NCBI RefSeq assembly: GCF_034190915.1
Contig: NW_026947502.1
Location: 39,214,785-39,278,784 of the forward strand
Source: Cavia porcellus
Taxonomy: Eukaryota > Chordata > Mammalia > Rodentia > Caviidae
Length of the DNA stretch: 64,000 bases
Direction of reading: 5' to 3'
In this document: positions 50,372-63,371 of the stretch, piece by piece
Position numbering within the stretch: the first letter of the stretch is position 1
How the letters are laid out: each line of letters opens with the position of its first letter
The notes under the pieces: generated by a model
The model's database searches: none
What the model was told of the DNA's origin: nothing
The model's input: only the letters and a program-made list of their open reading frames with translations
Translations under genes and position numbers: made by a program

Positions 50372-50566
50372 TGTATCTTCATCCCTTTCCTTGTCACTGA
50401 GACACAATACCTGACACCTGCAATGTAAAAGAGGAAATTTTGTTTTGGCTCATGTTCATTGCCCATGGTAATATGGATTGTATTTGGTAAACTCTTCTTA
50501 ATTCTTCGGCAGAGATGGTTTGCTCTGATGACAGCCAGCAGGGTTTAACACAGTAGTGAAAGATAG
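50372..50566 (-). mobile_element. MaLR-type LTR fragment
   Basis: The plus strand reads TTCCTTGTCACTGAGACACAATACCTGA, then AGAGGAAATTTTGTTTTGGCTC, which is the reverse complement of the 3' part of a MaLR LTR as at 44742. The other half has decayed beyond recognition. Confidence 0.65.
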
Positions 50567-51537
50567 GATGTTAGAATTCTGGTTTCCCATACCAGTTCTG
50601 CCCCTCAGAAGTTGCAGAATTAATCTTAATTTTGTGGAGAAAAGGCATAGTGACATCTTTCCCAAATGGAGGATAAAGCATACTTAAGTGCTCCTCACAT
50701 ACAGAAAGTGTCCAGTAAATTAAATAATGTTTCTCTTTACAATAATGAGACAAATCCTAGAGACACATATATAAAACATTTACTAACTTCTTCATGTCAG
50801 ATCCTGGATCTCAAATTTGTTCCTTTTATGTTATACCAATAACAAAAATAAAAGTTGCCAATGTAAAAAATGCCACAGCCCTAGTGCAAAATTATAAACC
50901 CCTTAGCAGCAGGGATAATCTATTTGCATTTTTGCCACATTGTTTACATATTAACATGTACAAAAGTTTGCCTGCAAGCCATACTTTGCTTGAGATTTTA
51001 TTATTACTTCTCAGCCCCATTGCAAGCATATTTGTGGGGCATTGATAACGAAGCCACATTAATGCATTCAGGATCAGGGGTCAACAAAAATATGGGAACA
51101 CAGTAGGAAATTGATCCCATTAGCTGTACAGGAGCTCCCTGGGGAGGGGAATGCTGGAAGTTAAGCTACAAAATTGTTATCTTCACCAAAGCAAAAATGG
51201 GTCAGTTCTGGAATGGTTCTGGCCAGTTGTGGGAGTGGAACAGTCTCAAGAAAGTGCCTATTTGTAGGAAAAAGTAGACAAAAGTGTGATGGCATCTTTA
51301 GCTAGAGATAATAAGAAAACCAGTTATGTTGCTACTAGATATATAAAGGTAAAGAATGATGTACAGGAAAACAATGTTTAGAAGAATTGGAAAGAATTAC
51401 TAACTGTACCTATCATAAAGGATAACGGGTAATATCTAATAAAATCATGACCAACACATCCTCTTCTTGGGAGTTTCGTTTGCCTTTATATATTTTTCTT
51501 TCTGCTGTATTTCTTTCATGAACATAATATCACATCA

Positions 51538-51585
<48 letters not shown>

Positions 51586-54500
51586 CTTGCTGTTAAACCT
51601 CTCTATAGGGCATGCTTTATGGCATCAGGTCTTACTGCTGGAATATGAAAATATACACAAATTTGTATATAATTTGCCGATAATATTTTTTCACATTCTC
51701 CCATTTGACCATTTTAGCATCTATAAGCATTTGGCTTTATCATTTTCATCAAAACACAATTCGTACCCTAAATTATGTAGCGGTTATTGAAGTGTAATAA
51801 TGCTACGTCCTGTATGATTCTAATAGATTTTAAACTAATAGTGTTAAATCCAGAAGGTCTCTTAGGACTCTGTGCCATTACTAGAGAAAATATTCATTGA
51901 CTACATCCCAAATCCTTTCACAAACATGTGATTTGAATGCAAACAGAGCAATGGTTTAACATTGGGCCAGGCTGAGGTAAAAAAGGACCAAGTTGTTGAA
52001 GTGGAGATTGGTAAGTGAATAAGGGAGCTTGTGTTTTTATGTTCAGGGTTTCTATGTATGAATATGGTTTTTCATGAGCCTACAGGCACCTCAATTTATG
52101 TATACTGTATAAGTACAATATTGTTTTTCATACAAGTGTCCCCCAAAAGTACTGCCCATTCTATACTAGTCCACCTCATAAAGACTGAACTCCATTCTTC
52201 CTATGGCTACCTAAAGAAAATTTCAGATTTGGAGCTATTTCTATAAAATCAAATAATGTAGGTTTTTTTTTTTAAGTATAGCTTTGAGTTTTCATTTTAA
52301 TAGCAGATACATTTCTTATAAATTATTTTCTTTCATCTTCTTTTGCAACACTATTTTGAGTACCCAAACTTTATGAAAAATAATGTTGGAGGAGCTGAAT
52401 TTTAGAGAGGAGACTGAAGCTACTATAAAGCTGGAATTGAGAATACCAGGATATATTTTTACCGGATTTGCCATGTTAACTAGGAGGCACTTCTGCACAA
52501 TTCAGATTGGTTTGTTAGATTTCAGCAGAATACATAAAACAGGGTCAGATTATATGAAAGCTGGCACTTTAATAAGTGCTGGCCTACTGACTTTCACAAA
52601 CTCTATTATTGTTCACTAACCATTACCAATACTTTACATATCACATCTTTACTACTATCTAAAGTAAAGTTATGAAAGATGTATTTTAACAATGAAATAA
52701 AATGAAGGGTGGGTGGCCAGCTCAAGTTTAATAAAGAATAAAAACTAGAGCAGGACACCAAAGCCAAGCTACGCAAACCAGGTACTTTCATTGGGTTGTA
52801 GTCATTCATCCTTAGACAATAGGGACATAACTATTTAGTCAAGATTTTATCAATATAAGTAGATGAACATTCTCTTCTCCATAAGAGCAGCTTAGAAAAG
52901 TAACAAAAATAAAATTCTATTGTCACTTATCAAGCACTATGATAGGAACTAATGACAAAGAGAATATTTATTTTTAAAGAGAGCTAAGGTAGTATTTCAC
53001 TGTACCTGAAGAATATGAGAGTGTTTGCTATGGAAACAAAGAAAAAAATAAAGCTAATCGCAGTGAAGCATGCTGATAGTTGGATGACAGACAGGAAGAT
53101 ACTTGTCACTCTATCTGGTGATATATCTGCTGATAGCTGTCGGCAGTAAAAACTACTTGTAATTTTATAAAAAGATTATTAGAAAACACCCTAGGCAAGA
53201 ATGTTTATATGAAGTAAACAGTACATGAGGTATCATGATCTGGATGTCCAAGGCAAGCTGAAGAGGCCCTTCCATTTATTTCACACTTAGCAAAAGAGGG
53301 GAAGGGAGGCAGGGAGAGATTACACAGGAAGAGACACAAGAGCCAGATGAAAAAAGTTCAGGCCAAGGTCAAAATGAAGGATACATTTATTCTAGTTAAC
53401 AAGACCTGGTTGAATACTAGAAGGTGGAGTAGCAGGTGTGAATTTTGAGAGGGAAGGATTCAAAAACCAAGAAGAATTTGGAAATGATTGTTTTATTGAT
53501 AGCTAAATATTGCCTATAAGAAAGCAAACATGTTAAGCTAAATTGTTTAGCATTATTCATTCTTTACTTGGATAAGAGTGAACCTGACATGATTCCCTGA
53601 GAGGATCTCACTCTAGTTTATGTAGCCAGAAGCAGGTATCCAGAGGACAATAGAAGGCGAACACTATTTCCGGAAGAAACAATAGCAAAGTTTCAGTCAA
53701 GTGACACTCCCAGCATTTGTATTAAAGAACAGTTTTTCAAACTATATTAATAAATGAGTTTTTAAAAACATTTCTACTATATGATGCACAAATTATTTTA
53801 TAAAATCCATTGAAACAAGAAAAATTAAGTTACATGACATGGCTTTTAATTATCCTGTTCAAATATTATAAATCTACTAAATTCTTTAACTTAATTTCTG
53901 TACTTAATTGCCATGAAACACTAACAGTTTGCAAAATCTGACAGGCAATGTTCAATCCAACTAAACTGTATTAGTCAAGACAATATTACCTGTAGTAACA
54001 AATATAGATCCAAACATATAAAAGGTCACCTGTATCACAAGTTTATTTCTTGTTTACAAAACATTGCAAGGCAGCATAAATGCAGGAGAAAGAGTATTTC
54101 ATCTTGCAACTTTACCTTGGTTAGTATGCTAAAAACTGCATCAATCCAGATGTGTAAAGACAAAGAAAACATGCAGAAGCATCTATGTCTTAAAAATCCT
54201 TGGTCCAAAAGAGGAATCATAAGTTTTGATGGAAAGCCAACTCTCTCTGCCTTATGAAAAATAGCTCTTGTTTTGAATTCAGTGAATTCAGTGTATCTTT
54301 TATTATAAGAATAATATTAACAACAGCTAAATAGTTCATTTTCATTGAGAACCTTCTATATATCAAGGATAGCACTGAGGATTTGCACATCAGAATTTTA
54401 TTTTAAATAGATACTTTAGCATTCCATCTGTTAATGATTTCTAGAAGATATTTTGTATTTGACTGTGTCTGAGTGAGCTAATCTAAGTCATTTTTAGGGT

Positions 54501-55274
54501 TTTTTTTTATAACTAAAGATTCAATTTTAGAAGAAAGACTTCTCTGGGAAGAGTATGCCTATCCTTTCCATGTTTTATTGATTCCTACTGTGAGTACATC
54601 ACTAGGGACACAGAATTTTAAACACATGCCAAAAGAAAATTCTCTGACTTATGTAGCATTTGAAACTATTAAGAAAATGAATTAAAATGATGGTTTTCCA
54701 TCCCATTTTGGCTGGGAAATTTATTAGACAATGGAGAGCCTCATATATTGTAGTGGACTTTCTCTATGATTATTTATCAGCAGGCTACTTCAGAGGGTAC
54801 ACAAGGAAAAAATCCCATAGTTAGCAAGTCAAAAGATCACTTAGGTTGGCTAGAAAATCATAACAAATAGTTTCCAAAGAAAATTATAAAATATCTTCCT
54901 GAAGAATCAGATATTCATCTGTCTTTTGAAAGATAAACCATTGCAACTTAATGGTTTTTAAATTTCCACCCTAAAAAGCAGATTGACACATGTGAGATGC
55001 AAATAAATGGGAAAAGGGACAAGTGAAATCAGTAAAATTACTCTTCATAATAGTAGCTAGTTATTTCATCTAATTATTTCATCTGATACAAGTACAGATA
55101 AATTAGCTAGAATATAGATGATAGATTTATACTATCAAGTAGACCTATTTGACATGTACAGAACAAACTTAAATAACTACAAAAGTACACATAAAATATC
55201 TCCCAGAGTGTAGGATGCTATGCCATAAACAATATCATAAGAAATTTAAAAGGCAGCTGACCACAAAAAGCATG
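50567..55274. other. Unassigned AT-rich DNA with one (TA)n tract
   Basis: A weak MIR-like stretch may lie at 54330-54420 (TTCATTGAGAACCTTCTATA, ATCAAGGATAGCACTGAGG). A block at 52920-52960 (TATCAAGCACTATGATAGG) is similar in kind. No gene supported. Confidence 0.5.
51539..51583. repeat. (TA)n microsatellite
   Basis: About 22 pure TA units. Confidence 0.95.
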
Positions 55275-56593
55275 TTCTTGGGAATCCAGTCCTGGGCCCT
55301 GACCATGAGCAGGCTGAATTTCAGCACACTGGGAAAACTTGGAACTCTGCTCCCAGATGTAAGACCAAGCTCTGCATCTGAAATCACCCTAAGACTCATG
55401 GGAGGTACCTGCGGGACTAACCAGGGCATGCCCAATGAATTCCAAGCAGCAAGCAGGACCTTGAATCCAGTCCCGAGCCCTGATCACACAATGCTTTAAT
55501 TCCAGTGCCCTGGGAATCCTTAGAACTTCACTCTTAGGCAGTAAGACCATGCCCTACATCTGGAATCACCAGAGGACACACCATAGTCCTGATAGGACCA
55601 ACTGGTCCACTCATAGTGAGCTCCAAGTGGCAAGTAGTTGCCAGCAGTCTGCCTCAGGAGCCAAAAGTGGGCCAAGTGATTCCCAGTGAACCCAGGAAGC
55701 TTTGAATCATTGCTCAAAACCCAGAAAAGGTGAGATTCCAGCCAGCACTGAACAGCACATCACCCTGGGACCTTGGCCCAGTCCACTGCGAGCTTCCTGC
55801 ACAACTCCTGCTGGCCAGGGGAACCTGTGCTGCCCTTAGACCTTGACCTGCACAGCTGCCTGCCTCATGCATAAATCAGATCAGCACTGAGGAATGCTAC
55901 GCAACCCTGGGGCCCTGGCCCATGCCCAACAGACGCCAAGACCCAGGACATCTATTCAGGACACTCTTTACCTCCTGGACATAATACTGCTATTGATCTT
56001 CAGCTCCCAACCTTTGTCACAGAGCCTTGAACTACAGTAGATTAACTGTGCTAGCTTGAAGAGAAATTCAGTAACTGCTCACCCAAATAGAAGATCTCAG
56101 CAGGTTCCAGTCAGTGTGGTGAGTATGCCCCTAAAATAGAGTTGCACAGTGGCTAAATAGGGCCAGTAGTAGACTTCACTCCAAATAACTGTAAGGCCTT
56201 GGTGAGTCTGGCAGAGGTGTGGTTGACTCCTTCGTGCACACAGAAAACATCAGGCAGGATGAGTCAATAAGGACTCCCTCAACTTGGAGAAAATCAAAAG
56301 GGCTCATGAAACACATGCACACAATAGGGACACAGTAGTACCTCAGTTGACACAAACACTATACACAGGGAGATTTGGTGACCTGGAATAACCTGAAGAT
56401 TAAGTAATAGCAGGAATTAAGAGTTGACCTACATCAATGCTACTAGGATTGTCTGTCCAGGAAGAACATAGGACTTACCAAACAGGCCTTGCAGTGGGAA
56501 GTCAGGTGACTGACACACCTATTTATTAAGGGGCCCAGCAATTGGACAAATATCAACCTCACATTAGGACCCCATGATACACACTACCAACAA
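55275..56593 (+). promoter_or_regulatory. LINE-1 5' UTR with tandem ~181-bp monomers
   Basis: This GC-richer stretch precedes L1 ORF1. It contains tandem units with a period of 181 bases. GAATCCAGTCC(T/C)G occurs at 55282 and 55463. AATTTCAGCACACTGGGAA (55317), AATTCCAGTGCCCTGGGAA (55498) and GATTCCCAGTGAACCCAGGAA (55678) mark three successive units. The last is more diverged, and CATGCCCAA recurs at about 55428 and 55920. From about 56000 the sequence is non-repeated 5' UTR. In mouse, L1 monomers carry the RNA polymerase II promoter; a like role here is inferred. No promoter motif was tested. Confidence 0.75.
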
Positions 56594-57650
56594 TTGACAA
56601 TAGTTGGATTGAAGGACAAAATATTAACTCAAAAGGGGAAAGTGGCAAATGGAAAAAACAAAATGCAATTTCAAATATCTAGTCCACCAGGAGCAAGTAC
56701 AGGAGATATTGAAACAGAGGACTTAAAAAGCAACACAGTGGAAATCTCTGAAAAGATCGTGAGTGGAAAAAAAAAAAAAAACTCCATGAGGCTATAGAGG
56801 AAATCAAAATAGAAGTACTCTCTGATGTAAAGATAGAAATAACAGCCTTAGTAAAGGAGTTTCTGAGCACAGCTAAAGAACAAATAGAGAAAAAAGTACA
56901 GGAGCATGGGAAACTGATTGAAATCCTGAATGAACAATATGGAAAACAAGCAGAATTCATGAGAAAAAAAAAACTCAAAGAAACATCCAAGAAAGAAAAA
57001 ATTCTATTCAGAGCTGGAAGAACCAATTAAATGAAGCTGAGGATCTGATTTTGGAACTTGAGGACAGAGTCACAACTAGTAATCATGAAAGGAAGAACTT
57101 TTAAAAATAACAAAGCATCATGAAATGACAATCTAACTGCTTCAAGATGATGCCAAGAGCAACAATGCAAGATTAATAGGCATCAGTAAAGATGCAAGAG
57201 TCAATGCAAATGACATAACTAAAATATTCATGGAAGGAATAGCAGAAAATTTCCCAAATATGGGGCAGAAATCTGACTTGAAGATAAGTGATGCATAAAT
57301 GATAGGATGCCATACAGTCACAACTAACATACATCTAAACCCAGAAAAATAATAATTAAGATCTCAGACATAGAAATATTAAACCTGCTAGAGAAAAGAC
57401 ACAACTCACCTATCAAGGAAAGCACATTAGAATCACAGCAGCCTTTATAGCACAAACCCTCAAGTGAAGACAAGCTTGGAGTGAGTTATTTCAAGCCCTG
57501 AAAGAAAACAACTTTCAATCCAGACTGATGTATCCAGAAAAACTGTCTTTGAAATTTAATGGAGAAACAGGATACTTCCATGACAAAGAACAACTGAAGA
57601 AATTCACATCCACCAACTCAACCCTAGAAAGATATTGTAAGACGTACTAG
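56594..57650 (+). pseudogene. L1 ORF1 (RNA-binding ORF1p), frameshifted
   Basis: ORF1p is the trimeric RNA-binding chaperone of the L1 ribonucleoprotein. The reading starts near 56594; the original ATG appears lost (TTG now). A first segment of 68 codons runs to an A15 run at 56767-56781, where the frame shifts. The next frame encodes a heptad-rich coiled coil (VKIEITALVKEFLSTAKE at about 56840). Then come the RRM region (GISKDARVNANDITKIF, about 57180-57225) and the C-terminal domain (YFHDKEQLKKFTSTNSTLERYC), ending at TAG 57648-57650. Stops and further shifts lie between. About 350 codons in all is normal for ORF1p. It is not functional as it stands. Confidence 0.85.
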
Positions 57651-57769
57651 ATAGAAATAAAAATGACCACAATATAGGACAACAACAGAAAGCAACCACT
57701 AGGTAGGACAATCAGTTAAATAAGGGAGAAAAAGCAGAAAGAAAACAACTGGAACATAACCTGGGAAAG

Positions 57770-60700
57770 TTGAGCCAGTACATATCAGCGATATCCAAAA
57801 ATGTAAATGGCCTCAATTCACCTATCAAAAGAAATAGGCTGACAGAATGGATCAAGAAACATGATCTCACAATATGCTCTATACAAGTAACACATCTGAC
57901 TCAAAAGGAAACTCATAGATTAAAAGTCAAAGAATGGAAAACAGTATTTCATGCAACAGGAACCCAGAAAAAAGCAGGGGTAACTATTCTATTTGAAGAA
58001 TTTCAAACCTAAAATGATTAAAAGAGATAAAGAAGGTCACTACATTAGTTAGCGGAAAAATTCAAGAGGAAGAGCTAACAATTATAAATACATATGCACC
58101 AAATACAAGAGCATCCACCTATATAGACAGATACTAATGGGCATGAAAAACTAAATACAGAAGAACACAATAATAACAGGGGACCTTAACAGCCCATTGT
58201 CTCAAAGAGATAAATCAACTAGACAAAAATTCAGCAAAGAAATAATAGAACTGAATCATACCTGTGAGCAGTTGGACGTAGTAGATATTTACAGAGTGTT
58301 TCACCCAACCACATCAGAATACACACTCTTCTCAGCTGCACATGGGACATTCTCCAAAGTAGACCATATAATAATCCATAAAACATCCTTTAGTAACTGC
58401 AAAGGTATTGAAATTATCCCATGCATAGTATCTGACTATAGTGCATAGAAATTGGAAATTAATGGCAAAAGAAACCACAAAATCTGCATAAATACATGGA
58501 AATTAAATACCAACCTTTTTAACAACCTGTGAGTAAAATTAAAGAAGAAATAAAGCAATACCTACAATTCAATGAAAATGTGGAAAAAACATACTGTACT
58601 CTGTGGGATGCAATGAAAGCAATTTTAAGAGGGAAATATATAGCAATAAACTGTCATTTCAAGAAAACAGAATGAACACAACTAAAAAACCTATTCCTTC
58701 ATCTCAAGCTTCTAGAAAAAGAAGAGCAAGTTAAACCCCAATCTCATAAGAGAGAGGAAAGAGTAAAGATTAGAACAGAAATCAATGCAATCGAAACTAA
58801 ACAAAATACAAAGAATTAATGAATCAAAAGCTGTTTTTGAGAGAATAAACAAAATTGAGAAACCTCTAGCTAACCTTATAAAGAAAAAGAAAGGAAAAAT
58901 ATAAATTCTTGTAAAAAGGACTGAAAAGGGGGAAATTATGACAGAACCCATGGAAATTCAAAAGACTATGAATACCTACTTTAAAAATCTCTACTCGCAT
59001 AGAGTGGAAAACATAGAGGAAATGGACAGATTTCTAGAAACATCTGAAATACCAAAGCTCAACCAAGAAGATATAGCAATTTTGAATAACCAAATATCAG
59101 CTTTTTAAATTGAAAAATGCAATTAAAAACTTACCAACAAACAAAAGCCTGGGTCCTGATGGATTCACGACTGAATTCTCTAAGAAATTTAGAGAAGATT
59201 TGATGCCAATACTCCTAAAACTCTTCAATGAAATTGAAAAGGAAGCAACCCTCCCTAAATCATTCCTGGAGGCAAGTATTTTTCTGATAACAAAACCAGA
59301 GAAAGATCCAACCAAAAAGGAGAATTATAGACCAGTCCCACTAATGAACATTGATGCAAAGATTCTCAATAAAATACTGGCAAATATAATGCAACAAATC
59401 ATCTAGAAGATTATACATCATGACCAAGCGGGATGCATCCCAGGAATGCAGGGATGGTTTTATATACACAAATCAATAAATGTAATACACCACATCAACA
59501 GAGACAAAACATAAACTACATAGTCATCTCAATAGATGCAGAAAAAGCTTTCAATAAAGTCCAACACACATTCATGATAAAAACCTTTAGAAACTCAGAA
59601 TACATGGTATCTACCTCAATCTTATAAAGGCCTTCTATGACAAACCAACAGCCATCATTATACTGAGTGGTCAAAAACTAAATGTTTTCACCTTAAAATC
59701 AGTAACAAGACAAGGATGTCCACTTTCATCACTCATATTCAACATCGTTCTGTAAACACTAGCCAGAGCAATCAGACAAGAGAAATAAAAGAAATAAAGA
59801 TAGGAAAGGAAGAAGTTAAATTATCACTATTTGCACATGACATGATACTTTACATAGAAGATCCAAAAGACTCCATTAAAAGACTAATAGAAGTAATAAA
59901 CAAATTCAGCAGTGTGGCTGGATACCAAGTCAATGCTCAAAAATCATTTGCATTCCTGCACACCAACAAAAACCTCACTAAGAGAGAAATTATGGAAATA
60001 TCATCTTCACAATATCATATACATAAAATTAAATACTTAAGGATAAACCTAAGAATGTAAAAGACTTATATGCTGAAAATTATGCTACACTAAAAAAAGA
60101 GATTGAAGAGGCTATTAGAAAATGGAAGGACATTCCTTGCTCATGGGTAGGAAAAACCAATATTGTAAAAATGTTCATACTCACAAACAGTTATACAGAT
60201 TTAATGCAATCCCAATCCAAATACAATTAACATATCTCACAAATCTAGAGAAAACAGTCCTAAAATTCATTTGGAAACAGAAGAAACCTAGAATAGCAAA
60301 GGCAATTCTGGGCAACAAAGTCAAGGCAGGAAGCCTCTCAATTCCTCACTTGAAACTATGCTACAAAGCCACAGTGATAAAATTAGCATGGTACTGGCAA
60401 AGAAATAGGCCTGAGGATCAATGGAACAGATTAGAAGATGCAAACACAACTACAAAGACACGCAGTTACCTGATATTTCACAAAGTTACTAAACACATTC
60501 ACTGAAAGGACAGCCTCTTTAATAAATGGTGTTAGAAAAATTGCCTTTCCAAATGCCCAAGACTGAAACTAGATCAGTGCCTATCACCATTCAAAAACCT
60601 AAAGTCTAAATGGATCAAAGACCTAAATATTAAAACAGAAACCCTAAATCTACTAAAAGACAAGATAGGCAGAATTCTTGGAAACATAGGGGTAGACAGA

Positions 60701-61455
60701 GAGTTCATGAACAAAACACAAACTACATGGGAAACACTTCAAAGAATCAACAACTGGGATCTCACATTATTGAAAAGTTCCTTCACTTCAAAAGAAATCA
60801 CCACCAGCGAGAAAAGATAACCCACAGAATGGGAAAGAATTATAGCCAGCAACCTCTCAGAAAAAGGACTTATATCCAGAACATATAAGGAATTGTAAAA
60901 CATCAAGGGCCCCAAATTCAAAGACCCTCTCCAAAAATGGGCATTTTAGACAGATACACAGTTCTCAGATGAAGATATACAAATGGCAAATGAATACACG
61001 AAGAAATGTTCACCATCATGGTCATTCAAGAAATGTTAATTAAAACAGCACTGAGATTTCATTTCACTCCGGAAAGAATAGCTGCCATCAAGAAATCAAC
61101 TGATAACAAACGTTGGCGAGGCTGTGAGGAACAAGGAACACTGCTCCACTGTTGGTGAGAGTGTAGACTGGTGCAACCACTATTGAAATCAGTATGGAGA
61201 ATTCTCAGAAGACTAGGATTGGAAGTTCCATTCAAATCAGCTATTCCCCTCTTGGGTATTTTCCCAGAAAAACTGGAAAGTTCATATCACAGCTATATAT
61301 GTGCACCCATATTTATAGCAGCACAATTTGTAGTATCTAAATCTTGGAAACAACCAAGATACCCATCAACTACAGAATGGATGAAAAAGATGTGGTATTT
61401 TTATACAACGGAATATTACTCAACTATAAAAAGGATGTTCTTGAGTCCTTCATAG
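57770..61455 (+). pseudogene. L1 ORF2 (endonuclease and reverse transcriptase), inactivated
   Basis: ORF2p nicks target DNA and reverse-transcribes L1 RNA. An N-terminal APE-like endonuclease occupies 57770-58450 (NVNGLNSPIKRNRL; SIQVTHL; SDYSA). The catalytic Glu of QETHL is Val (57887-57889), and the catalytic His of SDHS is Tyr (58437-58439), followed by TAG. The RT covers about 59097-60060: [24 protein letters not shown], then FAHDM at 59830-59844 instead of FADDM, so the first catalytic Asp is His. The thumb and C-terminal region follow at 60122-60505 ([20 protein letters not shown]) and 61171-61455 (PLLGIFPEK...MKKMWYFYTTEYYSTIK). At least several frameshifts and stops separate these pieces. 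About 1,230 codons is near the family length. Confidence 0.9.
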
Positions 61456-61875
61456 GCAAATGGAACAACTGGAGACTATCCTCATTAGTGAAATAAATAA
61501 GAATCATATTTATAAATATCACATTGTGTTTCTAATGTAAAATGTAATAAGAAATGTAGGAATAATAAAACCCAAAATGTGGAATCACTATTATAAAAAA
61601 GAGAGGGAATGAACATGCTCTAAAGGATATAACTACATGTATGTTTAAGTGTATAGAATTAATGACCATATTACTAAACTTTGTTGGATAGTTGAGCAGA
61701 ATTGTTGCAGTCTAGATGTTTGAATGTCCATTTTGTACGCTTTACTTTTGTCACTTGAACAGCTATTTCTAAGAGGACAATATTTAATTATCAACTAGTG
61801 ATTTCTTACTGTTTATTTTTTGTAATTGTGTTATTTCTACCCTTTTTCTGTTTTTTTTTTCTTAAATAAAAAATC
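61456..61875 (+). mobile_element. L1 3' UTR and polyadenylation signal
   Basis: It follows the ORF2 stop. It is shared with 63372-63717 and, inverted, 39628-39922. AATAAA at 61865-61870 lies at the 3' end, after a T/C-rich block. Confidence 0.85.
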
Positions 61876-62180
61876 ATTTTCTCTAATTACAATGGAATGA
61901 AATGAGCAATCAACAGAGAGGCATCTGGAAAATCAAAAAATATATGTGAATTGAATGAAACTCTTTCAAATCAGCCATAATCCAAGAATAAATGTGAAGA
62001 TTTACCAGTCACTTTGAAGGAAATAAATATGTAAATACACTGTTTCCAAATGTGTGGGATGCATCAAATGAGTTTTTTTCATAAGGAAATACTTAGTAGT
62101 CATTAGTTGATCACATGACAAAACAGAAATCAGTAAGTGTTAAGCCTTTATGTCCATAGCCTTTATCCGCACTCTCTAAG
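61876..62180. other. Unassigned AT-rich DNA
   Basis: Nothing recognised between the L1 end and the SINE. Confidence 0.5.
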
Positions 62181-62182
62181 TA

Positions 62183-62278
62183 GGGTCTTGTGACTGTTGC
62201 ATGTTGGCCTCAGCCCTCGGGTGCTTCACCATCCCAAGTAGGTGGAATTATGAGTATGTTCCCACACCAGAATAAGCC
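62183..62278 (-). mobile_element. 7SL-derived (B1-like) SINE fragment
   Basis: The plus strand reads TAGGGTCTTGTGACTGTTGC, TTGGCCTCAGCCCTCGGGTG, CATCCCAAGTAGGTGGAATTA, then GTTCCCACACCA. This is the reverse complement of a 7SL-type SINE ('gggattacaggtgtgcaccac' on the far side). It is diverged. Confidence 0.65.
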
Positions 62279-62349
62279 TCTGCTTCTATTACCAGAAAAA
62301 GACATACAAAAATCTGGAAGATATGTTACAGATTCAAGAAGAAATCCAT

Positions 62350-62620
62350 AGCACATAAAACAAAAGCAATAGGTAAAATCAATGAAATAAAAATCTTTCC
62401 GAGATCAATGAAAACTTGAATTCTTTAAACCCTGTACTTCAGGAAGGAAGAAGACCTAATTTAGCATAATCCATAAAGGAGATTCTGCATACATGGAAAG
62501 ACGGTCAGGGAATATTATAAACAATTTTAAACCAATGAATTTAATAACCTGTGAAAATTTGGCAAATTCCTTGAAAGGCATAAGCTCAATCAAAAATTAG
62601 TGTGACATTTATTATTCTAA
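62350..62620 (+). mobile_element. Old LINE-1 ORF2 fragment
   Basis: Phrases such as AAAATCAATGAAATAAAAATC, GGGAATATTATAAACAATTTT, AACCAATGAATTTAATAACC and GGCAAATTCCTTGAAAGGCAT follow the order of L1 ORF2 between the endonuclease and RT. All frames are lost. Confidence 0.55.
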
Positions 62621-63371
62621 TTGAATTTTTAAACTTTTTTAATTAATATATGCTGTGACATATATTTCCTACACTGAGGATTGGTGCACGTACATAGCAC
62701 ATCTTTGCTGTATTTTCTTCCTCTTCTTTTAACAATCTTCCCACAAGAGAAGACTCCAGAACAAAGAGTTCACTGTCGTATTGTAATACACACTTGAGGA
62801 AAGAGCATCCTATACAAACATTTGAAGAAAAGAGAAGCAGAGAACATTTTCTTATGCCATTCATGAGACAAACTTTGTATGTATTAATACCAAACCAGAC
62901 CAAGATATAAAAACTTATAGATTAGCATACTTTATAAATGTGGAGTCCGCAGTTTTTAACAATATATTAATAAATCTATTACACTAATAAGGACTAATAA
63001 ATACATCAGGATCAAGTGCTTATTCTAGTAATGCAAAATTGTTGAGCCACAACAAGATATTCTATGATGCCCATTATGGTTTGACTATTATCTTCTTTGG
63101 AAATCTTGTAAGGTCTCCAATGTGGGTTTTATTGGTCTTGTCCTGTACTGTTTTGTTCAATTCTATTACACCAGATGATACAGGCAACTCATTTTAAGGT
63201 AGCAAGAGGCATAATGGTAACCATTGTTGATCACCTGGTAACCTCTTTTTGCATTAGATAGTAGGTCCATCCTCCTGTTCTTACTCTGTTTTGCTTTGTC
63301 ACATTCGGTTTTTTGTTGTTGTTGTTGTTGTTGCTCTGTTTTGTTTTGTTTTGTTGTTTTCCTTTTCAAAG
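62621..63371. other. Unassigned DNA with a (TTG)n tract
   Basis: A minus-strand open stretch of 86 codons at 62643-62903 has no domain. A (TTG)n and (TTTTG)n tract lies at 63306-63357. Otherwise unrecognised. Confidence 0.5.
63306..63357. repeat. (TTG)n/(TTTTG)n simple repeat
   Basis: About seven TTG units followed by several TTTTG units. It lies immediately before the 5' end of the truncated L1 copy. Confidence 0.9.

Larger units (their letters stand above)
55275..61875 (+). mobile_element. Near full-length LINE-1, inactive
   Basis: All L1 parts occur in order: monomeric 5' UTR (55275-56593), ORF1 (56594-57650), ORF2 (57770-61455), 3' UTR with AATAAA at 61865-61870. The total of about 6.6 kb fits a full-length rodent L1. 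Both ORFs are broken by frameshifts and stops, and key catalytic residues are changed. A clear target duplication was not found; the A-rich tail is short and decayed. It shares its 3' UTR with copies at 39.7 kb (inverted) and 63.4 kb. Confidence 0.9.
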
